From Flagellimonas aequoris (GTDB lineage Bacteria > Bacteroidota > Bacteroidia > Flavobacteriales > Flavobacteriaceae), in the NCBI RefSeq assembly GCF_003584165.1, contig NZ_QXFJ01000007.1:62001-126000 (forward strand): 64,000 nt of DNA. Reading direction: 5' to 3'. Both the position numbers and the translations under genes were made by a program. Shown here piece after piece: positions 34,968 to 46,502 of the stretch. The notes beneath the pieces were generated by a model. That model saw only the letters and a list, made by a program, of their open reading frames with translations. It did no database searches and was not told the DNA's origin. How positions within the stretch are numbered: the first letter of the stretch is position 1; each line of letters opens with the position of its first letter.

Positions 34968-35999
34968 ATGAAAATTCTGGTAACTGGTGCTGCTGGATTT
35001 ATAGGTTATCACGTAACACTAAAATTACTAAACAATGGTCACACCGTAGTAGGATTGGACAATATCAATGATTATTACGACATCAATCTAAAGTTTGCTC
35101 GTCTGGGACAATTGGGAATAAATTCAAAAGATGCACAAGATTTCAATAAAGTGGCCTCTAGTTCAAAATATAGTGGTTTTCATTTTGTACGTATGGGCCT
35201 AGAAGATCGCGAACAGCTCCCCAAGTTGTTCAAAAAGGAAAATTTCACCGTTGTGTGCAATCTCGCCGCTCAAGCTGGCGTACGCTACAGTATTGAAAAT
35301 CCGGAGGCCTATATTGATAGTAACATTGTTGGCTTTTTGAACATTTTGGAATGTTGTAAAAAGCATGGCGTTGAACATTTGGTTTATGCCAGTAGCTCAA
35401 GTGTTTATGGTCTCAATAAGAAAATCCCATTTATGACCACAGATAGTGTAGATCATCCTATCAGCTTGTATGCCGCCTCCAAAAAAAGCAATGAACTGAT
35501 GGCCCATACCTACAGCCATTTATATGGTATTAGAACCACAGGGCTTCGTTTTTTTACAGTGTATGGCCCATGGGGCAGGCCCGATATGGCACTTTTCTTG
35601 TTCACAAGGGCAATCCTAGATGGAGATGCCATTAAAGTTTTCAACAATGGAAAAATGGAACGGGACTTTACTTACATTGATGATATTGTGGAGGGTGTTA
35701 CCAAAATTATCGAGGATCAGTATATTGGAGCTGATAATGAAAAATTTAAGTATAGGATCTATAATATAGGCAACAACAAATCCGTAAAACTAATGGATTT
35801 TATAAAAGCCCTTGAAAAAAGTCTAAACATTGATGCAAAAAAGGAATTTTTACCAATGCAACCTGGTGATGTGGAAAAAACTTGGGCCAACGTTGATAAT
35901 CTAGCAAACGATTATGGCTATAAACCCAATACCCCTGTCGAATACGGTATATCAAAATTTGTTGCCTGGTACAAAGACTACAATAAAATGGCTCCTTGA
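34968..35999 (+). CDS. UDP-glucuronate 4-epimerase-like SDR enzyme
   Basis: A 343-residue extended SDR: NAD motif T-G-A-A-G-F-I-G (6-13), S-S-S-S-V-Y-G (142-148) and catalytic Y168-x-x-x-K172. The segment L-D-N-I-N-D-Y-Y-D-I-N-L-K is typical of the branch that converts UDP-glucuronate to UDP-galacturonate. The Ugd homologue at 37202 would supply its substrate. It is the first gene of the long plus-strand operon, though a 185-bp gap follows. Confidence 0.88.
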   Translation: MKILVTGAAGFIGYHVTLKLLNNGHTVVGLDNINDYYDINLKFARLGQLGINSKDAQDFNKVASSSKYSGFHFVRMGLEDREQLPKLFKKENFTVVCNLAAQAGVRYSIENPEAYIDSNIVGFLNILECCKKHGVEHLVYASSSSVYGLNKKIPFMTTDSVDHPISLYAASKKSNELMAHTYSHLYGIRTTGLRFFTVYGPWGRPDMALFLFTRAILDGDAIKVFNNGKMERDFTYIDDIVEGVTKIIEDQYIGADNEKFKYRIYNIGNNKSVKLMDFIKALEKSLNIDAKKEFLPMQPGDVEKTWANVDNLANDYGYKPNTPVEYGISKFVAWYKDYNKMAP

Positions 36000-36184
36000 A
36001 TAACCCAGTAAGATTTTCATAACATCTGCACCGAGTGACCAGTGTTCTCCTTCTTTAAAATTTAAGCAATCCTTTGTGTTAAGCACTAAAATTGCAGTTT
36101 ATCCGTTTTATGAAAAGTTCATCTAAAACCAGCAAGGTTTTGATATGTTTTCTTGATATTTGCCTGAAACTCCCTTAATCATTT

Positions 36185-37183
36185 ATGGATATATCTCATC
36201 TTAACCTCAATCAAAACAATCATATATTGGTCACTGGTGGAGCCGGTTTTATAGGATCCAATCTTTGTGAAGCTTTATTGGGAAATGGTAACAAGGTTAC
36301 ATGTCTTGATAATTTTGCAACAGGAAAAAGGGACAACATCGCCCATTTACTGGAGAATGAAAACTTTATGCTCATCGAAGGTGACATACGAAGTTTGAAG
36401 GACTGCGAAAAAGCCTGTGAGAATGTTGATTTCGTATTGCATCAAGCAGCCCTTGGTTCGGTACCAAGATCCATCAATGATCCCATTACCAGCAACGACG
36501 TCAACGTTTCAGGTTTCCTGAACATGCTTGTAGCTGCTCGTGATGCCCAAGTAAAAAGATTTGTGTATGCCGCCAGTTCTTCAACTTATGGCGATTCCAA
36601 ATCTTTACCAAAGGTAGAGGATGTAATCGGCAAGCCATTATCCCCCTACGCCATCACTAAATATGTAAATGAGCTTTATGCCGATGTCTTCTCCAGAACT
36701 TACGGTTTTTCTTCCATTGGCTTGCGATATTTCAATGTATTTGGAAGAAAACAAGATCCTAACGGTGCCTATGCGGCCGTTATTCCGAAATTTGTAATGC
36801 AACTCATGAAACATGAACCCCCTGTTATAAATGGGGATGGCTCTTTTTCTAGGGATTTCACATATATCGATAATGTAATCGAGATGAATGTAAGGGCAAT
36901 TACATGCGAAAATGAAATGGCATTGAACACCGTTTACAATGTAGCATACGGTGAAAGGACCGACTTGAACGAACTTGTCGGCCTTCTCAAAGAATATCTT
37001 GGAGAGTTCGACCCCAAGATTAAAAATGTTGAGGCAAAGTATGGCCCAAATCGCAAGGGAGACGTTCCCCACTCGCTCGCTTCCATAGAAAAGGCAAAAA
37101 AACTTTTAGGCTACGATCCAAAGTTTGATATGAAATCAGGGCTAAAAGAAGCCGTTAACTGGTATTGGGAGAACTTAAAATAG
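36185..37183 (+). CDS. UDP-N-acetylglucosamine 4-epimerase (WbpP/TviC type)
   Basis: A 332-residue SDR with T-G-G-A-G-F-I-G near residue 16, S-S-S-T-Y-G and S-P-Y-A-I-T-K (YxxxK). The text [15 protein letters not shown] and [19 protein letters not shown] closely follows WbpP/TviC, which make UDP-GalNAc (or its acid) from the GlcNAc form. It probably works with the dehydrogenase at 38580 to give UDP-GalNAcA, as in Vi antigen biosynthesis. The gap before it (36000-36184) holds no clear promoter. Confidence 0.9.
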   Translation: MDISHLNLNQNNHILVTGGAGFIGSNLCEALLGNGNKVTCLDNFATGKRDNIAHLLENENFMLIEGDIRSLKDCEKACENVDFVLHQAALGSVPRSINDPITSNDVNVSGFLNMLVAARDAQVKRFVYAASSSTYGDSKSLPKVEDVIGKPLSPYAITKYVNELYADVFSRTYGFSSIGLRYFNVFGRKQDPNGAYAAVIPKFVMQLMKHEPPVINGDGSFSRDFTYIDNVIEMNVRAITCENEMALNTVYNVAYGERTDLNELVGLLKEYLGEFDPKIKNVEAKYGPNRKGDVPHSLASIEKAKKLLGYDPKFDMKSGLKEAVNWYWENLK

Positions 37184-37201
37184 AATTAAACACCATAGAA
37201 A

Positions 37202-38530
37202 ATGAACTTAACAATTGTTGGAACTGGCTATGTGGGCTTGGTTACGGGAACCTGTTTTGCCGAAATGGGAAACACGGTTACCTGTGTTGATATTGACAAC
37301 AAAAAAATTGAAAACCTAAGACAAGGCATTATCCCCATATACGAACCTGGTCTAGAAGCCATGGTACTACGTAATGTGGATAACAGAACTCTGCTTTTCA
37401 GCACACAACTGAAAGAATGCTTGGAAAGTTGTGATATGGCCTTTATTGCCGTGGGAACCCCAATGGGTGAAGATGGATCGGCCGACCTGAAATATGTACT
37501 CGATGTTGCGGCTGAAATTGGCAGGCATATGAGCCACCCTTTGATCATTGTGGATAAATCCACGGTTCCCGTTGGAACAGCGGACAAAGTCAAAGAAGTC
37601 ATACAACAAGAGCTTGAAAAGAGGGGAAAAGACATTGAATTCCATGTAGTGTCGAACCCTGAGTTCCTTAAAGAAGGGGACGCCATCAGCGATTTCATGA
37701 AACCTGACCGTGTGGTTGTGGGAACGGAGGACAAAGAAACCGCCGAAAAAATGCGCCAATTGTACAGCCCCTTTTTTAGAAGCAGTATGGATCGTATGCT
37801 GGTCATGGATGTTCGTTCTGCAGAAATGACCAAATATGTGGCAAACGCCATGCTAGCCACCAAAATTTCATTTATGAACGAGGTGGCCAATATCTGTGAA
37901 CTGGTAGGAGCCGACGTAAACAAAGTCCGTATAGGCATAGGCTCTGATAGTCGTATCGGGTATAGTTTTATATATCCGGGTAGTGGCTATGGTGGCTCGT
38001 GTTTCCCAAAAGATGTAAAAGCATTGAAGAAGACTGCCGAGCTACATGGGTACAGTGCCCAACTATTGCATGCCGTGGAAGATGTGAACGATAGGCAAAA
38101 ATTTGTTGTTGCCAATAAGGTCGTCAATTATTTTGGTGAAAATTTGGAGGGTAAAACCTTTGCAGTTTGGGGATTGTCGTTTAAACCGGGTACCGATGAT
38201 ATGCGGGAAGCCCCTTCAATCTATATCATTAAAAAATTGACCGCTCTTGGGGCCAAGATAAAGGCCTACGACCCCAAAGCAATTCATGAGGCCAAAGAAT
38301 TTTATTTAAAGGATGTGGGGAATATCGAGTATGTCTCGTCCAAATACGAAGCTTTAAAAGACGCCGATGCCCTTTTATTGCTTACTGAATGGAAGGAATT
38401 CCGTTCACCTGATTTCAAATCCCTCAAAGAAAATCTAAAGACCCCAATAATTTTTGATGGGCGTAACCAATATGATGGTGAAAGACTAAAGAATCTTGGG
38501 TTCACATACCATCAAATTGGGAAGGAGTGA
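37202..38530 (+). CDS. ugd: UDP-glucose 6-dehydrogenase
   Basis: A 442-residue dehydrogenase of normal length. N-terminal NAD-binding G-T-G-Y-V-G (7-12), central helical domain, and catalytic Cys267 in [10 protein letters not shown], followed by the C-terminal [13 protein letters not shown] domain. It oxidises UDP-glucose to UDP-glucuronate in two steps. Located 18 bp after the epimerase gene. Its product can be used directly or be epimerised by the enzyme at 34968. Confidence 0.94.
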   Translation: MNLTIVGTGYVGLVTGTCFAEMGNTVTCVDIDNKKIENLRQGIIPIYEPGLEAMVLRNVDNRTLLFSTQLKECLESCDMAFIAVGTPMGEDGSADLKYVLDVAAEIGRHMSHPLIIVDKSTVPVGTADKVKEVIQQELEKRGKDIEFHVVSNPEFLKEGDAISDFMKPDRVVVGTEDKETAEKMRQLYSPFFRSSMDRMLVMDVRSAEMTKYVANAMLATKISFMNEVANICELVGADVNKVRIGIGSDSRIGYSFIYPGSGYGGSCFPKDVKALKKTAELHGYSAQLLHAVEDVNDRQKFVVANKVVNYFGENLEGKTFAVWGLSFKPGTDDMREAPSIYIIKKLTALGAKIKAYDPKAIHEAKEFYLKDVGNIEYVSSKYEALKDADALLLLTEWKEFRSPDFKSLKENLKTPIIFDGRNQYDGERLKNLGFTYHQIGKE

Positions 38531-38579
38531 ATTTGGCCTTGAAACTGGTATCTGAAGACACGATTAATAATAAATAAAC

Positions 38580-39860
38580 ATGAACAATATTAAAATTGCC
38601 ATAATAGGTCTGGGATATGTGGGTTTGCCTTTGGCGCGTCTTTTCGCCACAAAATATCCTGTTGTGGGTTTTGACATCAACGAAAACCGCATCAAGGAGC
38701 TACAATCCGGAAAGGACACAACACTTGAAGTGGAAGATGACATATTGCAATCCGCTTTGGTGGATACTTTACCAAAAACCAAAGGCTTGTACTGCTCCCA
38801 TAAACTTGAGGATATTTCTAACTGCAACATTTATGTGGTTACAGTACCTACCCCGGTGGACAAGAACAATAGGCCTGACCTTACGCCATTGTACAAGGCC
38901 AGTGAAACTGTTGGGAAAGTGCTTAAAAAAGGAGACGTTGTCATCTATGAATCCACCGTTTACCCTGGTGCCACGGAAGAAGAATGTATTCCTGTACTTG
39001 AACGTGTAAGTGGTCTAACGTTCAACAAGGATTTTTACGCTGGATATTCCCCAGAGCGTATCAATCCGGGTGATAAGGAGCATACCGTAGAAAAAATTCT
39101 CAAAGTCACATCAGGGTCGACACCGGAAATCGGAAGGGCTGTTGATGAACTTTACGCTTCGGTAATTACGGCCGGAACGCACTTGGCCCCCACCATCAAG
39201 GTTGCCGAGGCCGCCAAGGTGATAGAAAATTCCCAAAGGGATATCAACATCGCTTTTGTGAACGAGTTGGCCAAAATATTCAATCTGATGGAAATCGACA
39301 CCCATGCCGTGTTAAAAGCGGCTGGTACCAAATGGAACTTTTTGCCTTTTAAGCCAGGCTTGGTTGGTGGGCATTGTATTGGTGTGGATCCTTATTATTT
39401 GGCCCAACGCGCCCAAGAGTTTGGATACCATCCCGAGATTATCCTCGCTGGAAGGCGATTGAACGATAGTATGGGAGGATATGTGGCATCTGAAATCATA
39501 AAATTGATGGTCAAAAATGACCTGCGTGTAAAAGGAGCCAAAATTTTAGTGTTGGGGATAACCTTTAAAGAGAATTGTCCTGATGTTAGAAACACACGTG
39601 CTGTGGATGTAATAAAAAACCTAATGGACTATGGAACTGAAGTTACCATTTACGATCCTTGGGCCAACCCTAAAGAAGTGGTACACGAATACGGTCTGGA
39701 AACCGTCGCGGACAAACCTAATGGTAAGTTCGATGCCATTGTGTTAACTGTTGCCCACAAAGATTACAATAGTTTGGATCTCAAATCTCTTGTTAAAGAG
39801 AATGGCATAATCTATGACGTAAAGGGAGTCCTTTCAACCGATTTTGCATATAGACTTTGA
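38580..39860 (+). CDS. UDP-N-acetylhexosamine 6-dehydrogenase (TviB/WbpO type)
   Basis: A 426-residue nucleotide-sugar dehydrogenase: [10 protein letters not shown] (10-19), [17 protein letters not shown], and catalytic Cys266 in [12 protein letters not shown], the variant typical for UDP-GlcNAc/GalNAc dehydrogenases rather than UDP-glucose ones. With the epimerase at 36185 it should provide UDP-GalNAcA. The stop overlaps the TTG start of the flippase gene. Confidence 0.92.
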   Translation: MNNIKIAIIGLGYVGLPLARLFATKYPVVGFDINENRIKELQSGKDTTLEVEDDILQSALVDTLPKTKGLYCSHKLEDISNCNIYVVTVPTPVDKNNRPDLTPLYKASETVGKVLKKGDVVIYESTVYPGATEEECIPVLERVSGLTFNKDFYAGYSPERINPGDKEHTVEKILKVTSGSTPEIGRAVDELYASVITAGTHLAPTIKVAEAAKVIENSQRDINIAFVNELAKIFNLMEIDTHAVLKAAGTKWNFLPFKPGLVGGHCIGVDPYYLAQRAQEFGYHPEIILAGRRLNDSMGGYVASEIIKLMVKNDLRVKGAKILVLGITFKENCPDVRNTRAVDVIKNLMDYGTEVTIYDPWANPKEVVHEYGLETVADKPNGKFDAIVLTVAHKDYNSLDLKSLVKENGIIYDVKGVLSTDFAYRL

Positions 39861-41389
39861 GAAAAATAAGCCAATTAAAAGGAGGAGCTGCACTATCATT
39901 CGCAAGTATATTTCTTACGAATGTAATTGGGTTGGTCATAACCCCAATTATTATTAGAAGTCTTGGGAGTTCTGAATATGGGCTTTATACTATGATTGGG
40001 GCTGTAGTGGGCTACTTAAGCTTACTAGACTTTGGGTTAAGTAATACTATTGTTCGTTTCGTCGCTAAATATAGAGCCAAACAAGATGTTTTTGGCGAGG
40101 AAAATTTTTTGGCCCATGTTTTTATTCTTTATTCTATAATCTCTCTTGGTGTCATAATAATTGGTGGTATCATTTATCTAAATCTAGAATCTATCTATGA
40201 AAACACATTGAGCCCTGACCAATTAAATAAAGCCAAAATCATGATGTTGATACTCATCTTCAATTTGGCATTATCATTACCAGGAGGGGCATTCACAGGA
40301 ATTTGTTTCGGTTATGAACAGTTCATATTGCCAAAAATAACCACTATAGTACGCTATTTGCTAAGAAGTATACTTGTGATTACCATCTTGTATTACGGAG
40401 GAGGCTCAATCAGTCTTGTTATAATAGACACCATTATGAATATTATGCTCATCCTCGCGAATGCATTTATTGCCTTGAGAATACTTAATGTGAAGATCAA
40501 AATGCATCTATTTGATTCTATGATTTTTAAAACCACATTAAGGTTTTCTTTCTGGATTTTTGTATACGCAATTGTTCACCAATTACGATGGCAATTCGGT
40601 CAATTTCTTATTGGTATTTTTTACAATACTTCAATAGTGGCCATTTATGCAGTAGGTATAACGCTTGGGAACTATTACGGGGCATTTTCTGGAGCGATTG
40701 CCGGGGTTTTTTTACCTCGTGCCACAAAGATGGGGGTACTTAATAGTGGCACTGAAGAATTAACGAATATGTTCATCAAAATATCACGAATCTTATTGTT
40801 CATCTTACTTTTTATATTCGGTGGTTTTATTCTATTTGGTAGAGATTTCATACACTTCTGGGTTGGCAAAGAATACGATCAGGCCTATTATTACGTCCTC
40901 ATCATTATGGTAGGGCTGACCCCAATACTCACACAAGGATTTGCAAATAATGTTCTGGAAGGTAAAAATCTGATTTCTTTTAGAGGGAAGCTTCTTCTCC
41001 TGCTTACAATTTTGGGAACGGTAGCTGGAATATTTGCCTTGAAGTACTATGGAGTGATGCAATTCATTATCACAACTGTAGTTTTTATGCTACTGGAAAG
41101 GATTATCATGAATTTCTATTATAAGAAGAAAGCAGATCTTGATATGGGAAGATATTTTAAAAAAGTGCTACCAATTTATCTCTCTGTTTCAATGTTGGTC
41201 CTTCTTATATACACTCTTTCTTTGTTATTGATGAACCTACAAATAATTCAGAGAATTATTTTAACCCTCTCTATTTATTTAATCGGCTTTTTAATGGTTT
41301 TCATTAAAACATCAACCGATTTTGAAAAAAGAGAGTTCAGGAAAGTATTGGCATTTATTGGGATAAATACAAAAAAAGAAAATTTATGA
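39857..41389 (+). CDS. Wzx-type oligosaccharide flippase
   Basis: A 510-residue polytopic protein with 12-14 membrane segments of the MATE/MVF-like polysaccharide transporter family; N-terminal [10 protein letters not shown] and the [12 protein letters not shown] segment near 60 are typical. The start is TTG at 39857, overlapping the previous stop by 4 bases; the first ATG is too far inside. It flips lipid-linked repeat units to the periplasm, to be joined by the EpsG-type protein at 47406. From here the base composition becomes more AT-rich. Confidence 0.9.
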   Translation: MRKISQLKGGAALSFASIFLTNVIGLVITPIIIRSLGSSEYGLYTMIGAVVGYLSLLDFGLSNTIVRFVAKYRAKQDVFGEENFLAHVFILYSIISLGVIIIGGIIYLNLESIYENTLSPDQLNKAKIMMLILIFNLALSLPGGAFTGICFGYEQFILPKITTIVRYLLRSILVITILYYGGGSISLVIIDTIMNIMLILANAFIALRILNVKIKMHLFDSMIFKTTLRFSFWIFVYAIVHQLRWQFGQFLIGIFYNTSIVAIYAVGITLGNYYGAFSGAIAGVFLPRATKMGVLNSGTEELTNMFIKISRILLFILLFIFGGFILFGRDFIHFWVGKEYDQAYYYVLIIMVGLTPILTQGFANNVLEGKNLISFRGKLLLLLTILGTVAGIFALKYYGVMQFIITTVVFMLLERIIMNFYYKKKADLDMGRYFKKVLPIYLSVSMLVLLIYTLSLLLMNLQIIQRIILTLSIYLIGFLMVFIKTSTDFEKREFRKVLAFIGINTKKENL

Positions 41390-42399
41390 CCCACACCTTG
41401 ACAAGTATCATAATCCCAATGTACAACGTAGGAGACAAGCTCGACAAATGCTTGAATTCCATAAAGAACCAAACCTATAACAATCTTGAAGTCATCTTGT
41501 TCAATGATGGTTCAAGTGATCACACAAGACAGGCCTGTGAGAACTTGACCAAAGGGGATGTACGGTTTAAATATTTTGAACATAAAAATATCGGGCCAGG
41601 CAAAACTAGGGATAAAGCAATCAGATTGGCCACAGGAGAGTTTATATTTTTTCTTGATGCAGATGATACCATTGAACCTGAAACTATTGAAATATTGCTA
41701 AAAACCCAAAAAGAGACAAAGGCTGATATTGTCAACTATTCATACAATTATATAAGGAAAGGAGTTCGGGAAAAGAGACAAAGTGTTTTTCCAAAAAATA
41801 AGTTAATTAAAAAAGAGGATTTCAAATCACTACTCAAAGAAGATTTTCCAAATAAAAAAGAATTATTGTGGTTTTCAACGATTAATCTAATAAAAAGAAA
41901 TCTCATCATAGACAATAACATTTACCATACAGATGGTTTAAAAGTTGGGGTTGACAGTACCTTTAATCTCAGTTGTTTTTTAAATGCCGATGGTATTTAT
42001 TCCATTAATAATGCTTTGTATAATTATTACTACAATGAGAATTCATTGACACAAAAACCCTATAGGGAAAATTTTTTTGAAAATATTGAGCTACAATTTT
42101 CCAGCAAAAAAAATATCCTTGAAAGTCATGGGCTAAATTCAAAACCTTACTATAAAGATTTGGCGCGGTACTATTTGCAGCACAGCCTATTTTATCTTTT
42201 TCAAAATGAAAGTCAATCAAAAAACGGCATAACAATTGGCTGGCTCAAAATGATTCGAAAAAGTGTATTATTTAATTTTTGCGCCGTGCATTATGAGTAT
42301 TCCACCTATCTGCCACTGAAGAAAAAAATTATAGTTTTCCTATTCAGGAAAAAACTTTTAATCATTCTTCAAAATGCCTTAAAATTTCAAATGAAATGA
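41386..42399 (+). CDS. Glycosyltransferase family 2
   Basis: A 337-residue GT-A fold transferase: S-I-I-I-P-M-Y-N-V at the start, F-N-D-G-S-S-D (about 45-51) and the metal-binding D-A-D-D (about 91-94). No membrane helices, so a cytosolic enzyme adding one sugar to the lipid-linked unit. It overlaps both neighbours by 4 bases. Which sugar it adds cannot be told from the sequence. Confidence 0.9.
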   Translation: MTHTLTSIIIPMYNVGDKLDKCLNSIKNQTYNNLEVILFNDGSSDHTRQACENLTKGDVRFKYFEHKNIGPGKTRDKAIRLATGEFIFFLDADDTIEPETIEILLKTQKETKADIVNYSYNYIRKGVREKRQSVFPKNKLIKKEDFKSLLKEDFPNKKELLWFSTINLIKRNLIIDNNIYHTDGLKVGVDSTFNLSCFLNADGIYSINNALYNYYYNENSLTQKPYRENFFENIELQFSSKKNILESHGLNSKPYYKDLARYYLQHSLFYLFQNESQSKNGITIGWLKMIRKSVLFNFCAVHYEYSTYLPLKKKIIVFLFRKKLLIILQNALKFQMK

Positions 42400-43466
42400 T
42401 AAAAAGACTTATTCCCTTTTCTTGGAAAGCACAAGCTCAACTGTTCTTAAACCGCAATAAGACTCTTGCTGATCTTGGCATTTCAGTTTCAGGAATACAT
42501 GACAGACATATATTTATTTTTCTTGCCGCAGACTATGGAAATCTGGGGGATGTTGCCATTACATATGCCCAGCATAAGTTCCTTCAAGAAAATTTTAAGG
42601 AATACCAAGTTATCGAGATTCCTATAAGTTGCACTCTGGAAGGTGTGGCCGCTGTAAAAAACTGTATTCAACCAGGAGACATTATTACCACTGTTGGAGG
42701 AGGCAACATGGGTGACTTATATCCTATGATTGAATACTTCAGGCAATTGGTCATCAAAAGCTTTAAAAAGAATCCCATTATATGCTTTCCACAGACCGTT
42801 GATTTCAGTGTGAATCCAAAAGGAAAAAGAGCGCTGGAAAAAGCCAAAAAGGTATATAGTGCCCATCCGAATCTAACGCTCTTAGCAAGAGAAGAGAAAT
42901 CCTACAGCTTCTTCAGAGAGCATTTTTCCAAAAATAAATCATTTGAAGTTCCAGATATCGTCATGACTTTATTCCAGCAAAAAAAGAATTCCCCACGAAA
43001 GGGAGGCTTGATTTGCCTTAGAGATGATAGGGAAAAGAAATTAAACAGGGAGCAGGAACAAAAACTGGCTGATTTATTCAATAATGCATTTAATACTACG
43101 GAATTCAGAGATACTCATATTGGTGGTGATCGGTTTTCATTAAGACAACGAACCAGTGAATTATTTAAAATATGGAAACATTTCAGTTCCGTTGAATGTG
43201 TTGTGACAGACAGGCTCCATGGCATGATATTTTGCTATATCACTGGTACTCCAGCCTTGGTTTTCCTCAATAACAATCATAAGATAAAATCTTCATACAA
43301 ATGGATTGTTGACACAGGAAACATTTATCTTATAGAGGACTTTGATGAAATGGCCATAAAGGATCTACTGGATAAGATAAAAAAGAATGTGAAAAGCCCA
43401 GCTCCTTATTTAGATTTGAAAAATAAGTATCAGGATTTTCTTGAAGAAGCAAAGCCCAACCTATGA
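42396..43466 (+). CDS. Polysaccharide pyruvyl transferase family protein
   Basis: A 356-residue protein with the GT-B-like fold of the CsaB/PssM/GumL group: D-Y-G-N-L-G-D-V-A-I near residue 50, T-V-G-G-G-N-M-G-D-L-Y at about 100-110, and D-R-L-H-G-M-I-F at about 270. Members attach pyruvate ketals from PEP to sugars, adding a negative charge. Some relatives instead act in sulphur or glycan chemistry, so the substrate remains inferred. It lies between two GT2 genes with 4-base overlaps. Confidence 0.88.
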   Translation: MIKRLIPFSWKAQAQLFLNRNKTLADLGISVSGIHDRHIFIFLAADYGNLGDVAITYAQHKFLQENFKEYQVIEIPISCTLEGVAAVKNCIQPGDIITTVGGGNMGDLYPMIEYFRQLVIKSFKKNPIICFPQTVDFSVNPKGKRALEKAKKVYSAHPNLTLLAREEKSYSFFREHFSKNKSFEVPDIVMTLFQQKKNSPRKGGLICLRDDREKKLNREQEQKLADLFNNAFNTTEFRDTHIGGDRFSLRQRTSELFKIWKHFSSVECVVTDRLHGMIFCYITGTPALVFLNNNHKIKSSYKWIVDTGNIYLIEDFDEMAIKDLLDKIKKNVKSPAPYLDLKNKYQDFLEEAKPNL

Positions 43467-44434
43467 AACCCTTCCTGTCTATAGTCGTCCCTGTTTATAA
43501 TGTGGAGGCATACATTGAAAAATGTCTTCGCAGTGTTTATAATCAGGACCTTTCCCCTGTTCAATTTGAGGTAATCGTGGTGAATGATGGCACTAAGGAC
43601 AAAAGCTTGGAAATCTGCGAGGTACTACAAAAAGAATTCACAGATTTAAAGATTATAAGTCAAGAAAACAAAGGACTGAGCGGTGCGCGTAACACAGGGC
43701 TCAGCCATGCGAAAGGAGATTATGTTTGGTTTGTAGACTCTGATGACTGGTTACCTGCCAATTGCCTGAAACAGATTGTTGATACTCTAAAAATTAAGTC
43801 CCCGGATTTATTATGGCTTGGGCACTCAGTAGTACATAATGGCGAGATAATACGAACTTACATCCCCGCTCCTATTGATGAGCCTGTTGCCGGGGATGAG
43901 TTTTTTGCACACCATCTACAAGGTTTGTACTATATCTGGAAGTTCATTTACAGCAGGGAATTCCTAAGTAATAATAATCTCTTCTTTTATGAAGGGCTAC
44001 TCTATGAAGATTTGGAGTTTACACCAAGGGCTCTTGAAGTGGCTCAAAGATGTATTACCCTTACAGACTCTTTTTACTTTTATCTGATGCGGGAAGGAAG
44101 TATAGTTAATAAGGTAAAAGCCAAAAATGTGGAGAACCGATTTTTTATTCTTGAAAATCATTATAAACGATATAAAGAAACAACCAGTTCAAACCTATAT
44201 CGAAACGCTCTCCTATATACCTGCATAGAATCTTTTGCGGGTACAATCAAAATGGCAGCCAGATCGGGAATTAAATTATCCCATTCCAGTAGATCCTTAT
44301 GGAAATTACTAAAAACTGCGGAAAAGAAATCAGAAATTAATTACCCCTACGATAAACTATTGGCTATAAACTTACCGTTATACCATAGAGTTTATGGGGT
44401 ATTGGCAAGAACCTATAAATTGTTGTTCAAATAA
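43463..44434 (+). CDS. Glycosyltransferase family 2
   Basis: A 323-residue GT-A enzyme: L-S-I-V-V-P-V-Y-N-V-E at the start, V-N-D-G-T-K-D (about 42-48), G-L-S-G-A-R-N-T-G-L near 73 and V-D-S-D-D-W (about 91-96). The text resembles capsule GT2 enzymes such as EpsH/EpsJ. Acceptor and donor unknown. Confidence 0.9.
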   Translation: MKPFLSIVVPVYNVEAYIEKCLRSVYNQDLSPVQFEVIVVNDGTKDKSLEICEVLQKEFTDLKIISQENKGLSGARNTGLSHAKGDYVWFVDSDDWLPANCLKQIVDTLKIKSPDLLWLGHSVVHNGEIIRTYIPAPIDEPVAGDEFFAHHLQGLYYIWKFIYSREFLSNNNLFFYEGLLYEDLEFTPRALEVAQRCITLTDSFYFYLMREGSIVNKVKAKNVENRFFILENHYKRYKETTSSNLYRNALLYTCIESFAGTIKMAARSGIKLSHSSRSLWKLLKTAEKKSEINYPYDKLLAINLPLYHRVYGVLARTYKLLFK

Positions 44435-44439
44435 GAATC

Positions 44440-45375
44440 ATGGGGAAAATCTTAGATAAAAAGAAAGTAGACAAATCATATATTTTGAGTAGGTTCTTCC
44501 GTCTATATATGCAGATACAGTATTGGTTTGTATCTGATAAGAAGTTTATGGAAAACGCCTATAGAAAAAAATTCCATCGTGCACTAAATTGGGAACATCC
44601 AAGTACATATCAGGAAAAACTGCAATGGCTAAAACTATATCACAGACTTGACATACAAACCCAATGTGCTGATAAAGTTAATGTTAGGGACTACGTATCT
44701 AAAGTAATCGGAGCTAAATATCTCATCCCACAACCCCTAGTCTTTGGTGATGTAAAAAAACTCAAGCCAGAAAACCTACCTGACTATCCGTTCATTGTTA
44801 AATGTAATCACAATAGTGCCGCATATACCATTGTAAGGGATAAAAGCACAGTCAATTGGAAAAAAGAACGCATCAAATTTGGCAACCTACTCAAACAAAA
44901 TTATTATTACCAATCCAGGGAATGGCAATATAAAAACATAGTCCCAAAAATCATAATTGAAGAACTTTTGATGGATAACCAGGGAAATGTACCATTGGAC
45001 TATAAATTTTACTGCTTCAATGGGGAACCCAAAGCAATTCATGTCAGTATCAAAAGGGATAATGTGCACTATGTCATCTTTTTTGATTTGGAATGGAAAA
45101 AAATACCTCTCAAGTATGAGGAATACTCAAACAACAACCCTTTCCCAATTGAAAAACCAAAAAGATTGGCAGAAATGGCTGACCTAGCTAGAAAACTCAG
45201 TCATCATTACCCTTTTGCCAGAATAGATTTCTATCATAACAATGATGAAATATATTTTGGGGAAATTACCTATGATCCTGGAAGTGGATTGCTGCATTAT
45301 GAACCAGAGCCCTATGATCAACTAATGGGAGATTGGATAAGTCTGGCAGGTATTGAAAAAAAGCATAGAGTATGA
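44440..45375 (+). CDS. TupA-like ATP-grasp protein (amide ligase)
   Basis: A 311-residue ATP-grasp fold protein of the TupA-like family: F-I-V-K-C-N-H-N-S-A near 125 (nucleotide-binding Lys), E-E-L-L and D-Y-K-F-Y-C-F-N-G-E-P-K near 185, and R-I-D-F-Y with G-E-I-T-Y-D-P-G-S-G near the C-terminus. TupA is named for teichuronopeptide synthesis in Bacillus, where it is thought to join glutamate to glucuronate. Here it could link an amino acid to the carboxyl group of one of the uronic acids made by the upstream genes. That link is inference. Confidence 0.88.
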   Translation: MGKILDKKKVDKSYILSRFFRLYMQIQYWFVSDKKFMENAYRKKFHRALNWEHPSTYQEKLQWLKLYHRLDIQTQCADKVNVRDYVSKVIGAKYLIPQPLVFGDVKKLKPENLPDYPFIVKCNHNSAAYTIVRDKSTVNWKKERIKFGNLLKQNYYYQSREWQYKNIVPKIIIEELLMDNQGNVPLDYKFYCFNGEPKAIHVSIKRDNVHYVIFFDLEWKKIPLKYEEYSNNNPFPIEKPKRLAEMADLARKLSHHYPFARIDFYHNNDEIYFGEITYDPGSGLLHYEPEPYDQLMGDWISLAGIEKKHRV

Positions 45376-46502
45376 TTAGAATACTACATATTACAGGTGG
45401 AATGAAAAGAGCTGGCGCAGAAACTCTTCTAATGAATCTGTATCGAAATATAAATCGTGATGATTTTCAGTTTGACTTTCTCTATTTCACAGACGAACCT
45501 TGTGATTATGACCAAGAAATCATAGATCTCGGAGGCAGAATATATAGAATTCCTCCGAAATCTCGTAACCGAGTATTAAGAATTGTACGGAGATACTTGG
45601 ATTATATTAAACTCATCAAAGGATTAAATGAACACCAAATTGTTCATTCCCATATTAATTTAAATGGAGCCTTTTTTCTATGGTTGGCAAAGCGGTACGA
45701 TAAAAAAATACGTGTTTCACATTCCCATATCTCCAAAGGAAAAAAGGGGGTTATTCCTGGTATATATAGAGCTTTAACAAGAAATATTATTCTGAAATCT
45801 GCTAATATATACATGGCTTGTGGAGAAGCTGCGGGAGAATATCTTTATCCTAAAGTGACGAACGATAAAGTCATAGTTTTTCCCAATTCCATTGATATTT
45901 CTAGCTTTCAAAGCTACTCGAGTTCAAGGACAAAACTGCACGAAGAATTAAAACTAGACTCGGATAAAAAAATCATATTGCAAATAGGTCGTTTTACTTA
46001 TCAAAAAAACTTTGAATTTACTATTGACTTCATTGAACACTTAAAGAAAAAGCAAGACAATTTTCATTTTGTGTTTTTAGGCACTGGGCCATTGGAAGAC
46101 AAACTTAAGGCAAAAGTGACTGCCAAAAATCTTGACCAATATGTTACATTCTATGGGATCAGTTCTGAAATTCCTGCAATCATGCATAGTTCAGACATTT
46201 TTTTCATGCCTTCTAACTTAGAGGGATTTCCGGTAGTTTTGGTTGAAGCACAGGCATGCGGCCTACCCTGCATCATTTCCACCAATATTTCTTCGGAAGT
46301 AGACATGGGACTCAATCTGATAACGTTCCTAGATCTTAATTGTGGGTTCGATACTTGGGAAAGTAAGCTCAATGAAGCATTTGGCAAAAAATCTTTCGCC
46401 TTTGATACCATTAAGGCCAAGATGAGCGAAAAAAACTTTAACGCCGCTGATAGTGCCATAAAACTTCAGAACATCTATATGCAAAAGCTAAAGAATGACT
46501 GA
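45372..46502 (+). CDS. Glycosyltransferase family 4-type enzyme (GT-B)
   Basis: A 376-residue GT-B protein. N-terminal I-T-G-G-M-K-R-A-G-A-E-T-L, H-S-H-I-N-L-N-G near 92, and the C-terminal donor domain with Q-I-G-R-F-T-Y-Q-K-N and the E-x7-E motif in E-G-F-P-V-V-L-V-E-A. Resembles EpsF-type enzymes of capsule loci. Overlaps the ATP-grasp gene by 4 bases and the next GT2 gene by 8. Confidence 0.9.
   Translation: MIRILHITGGMKRAGAETLLMNLYRNINRDDFQFDFLYFTDEPCDYDQEIIDLGGRIYRIPPKSRNRVLRIVRRYLDYIKLIKGLNEHQIVHSHINLNGAFFLWLAKRYDKKIRVSHSHISKGKKGVIPGIYRALTRNIILKSANIYMACGEAAGEYLYPKVTNDKVIVFPNSIDISSFQSYSSSRTKLHEELKLDSDKKIILQIGRFTYQKNFEFTIDFIEHLKKKQDNFHFVFLGTGPLEDKLKAKVTAKNLDQYVTFYGISSEIPAIMHSSDIFFMPSNLEGFPVVLVEAQACGLPCIISTNISSEVDMGLNLITFLDLNCGFDTWESKLNEAFGKKSFAFDTIKAKMSEKNFNAADSAIKLQNIYMQKLKND

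Noticed and set aside
37228..37938. Minus-strand reading frame of 236 codons within ugd
   Set aside because: Lies wholly inside a gene with all catalytic motifs; very Ser/Thr-rich text is typical of reading an antisense strand.
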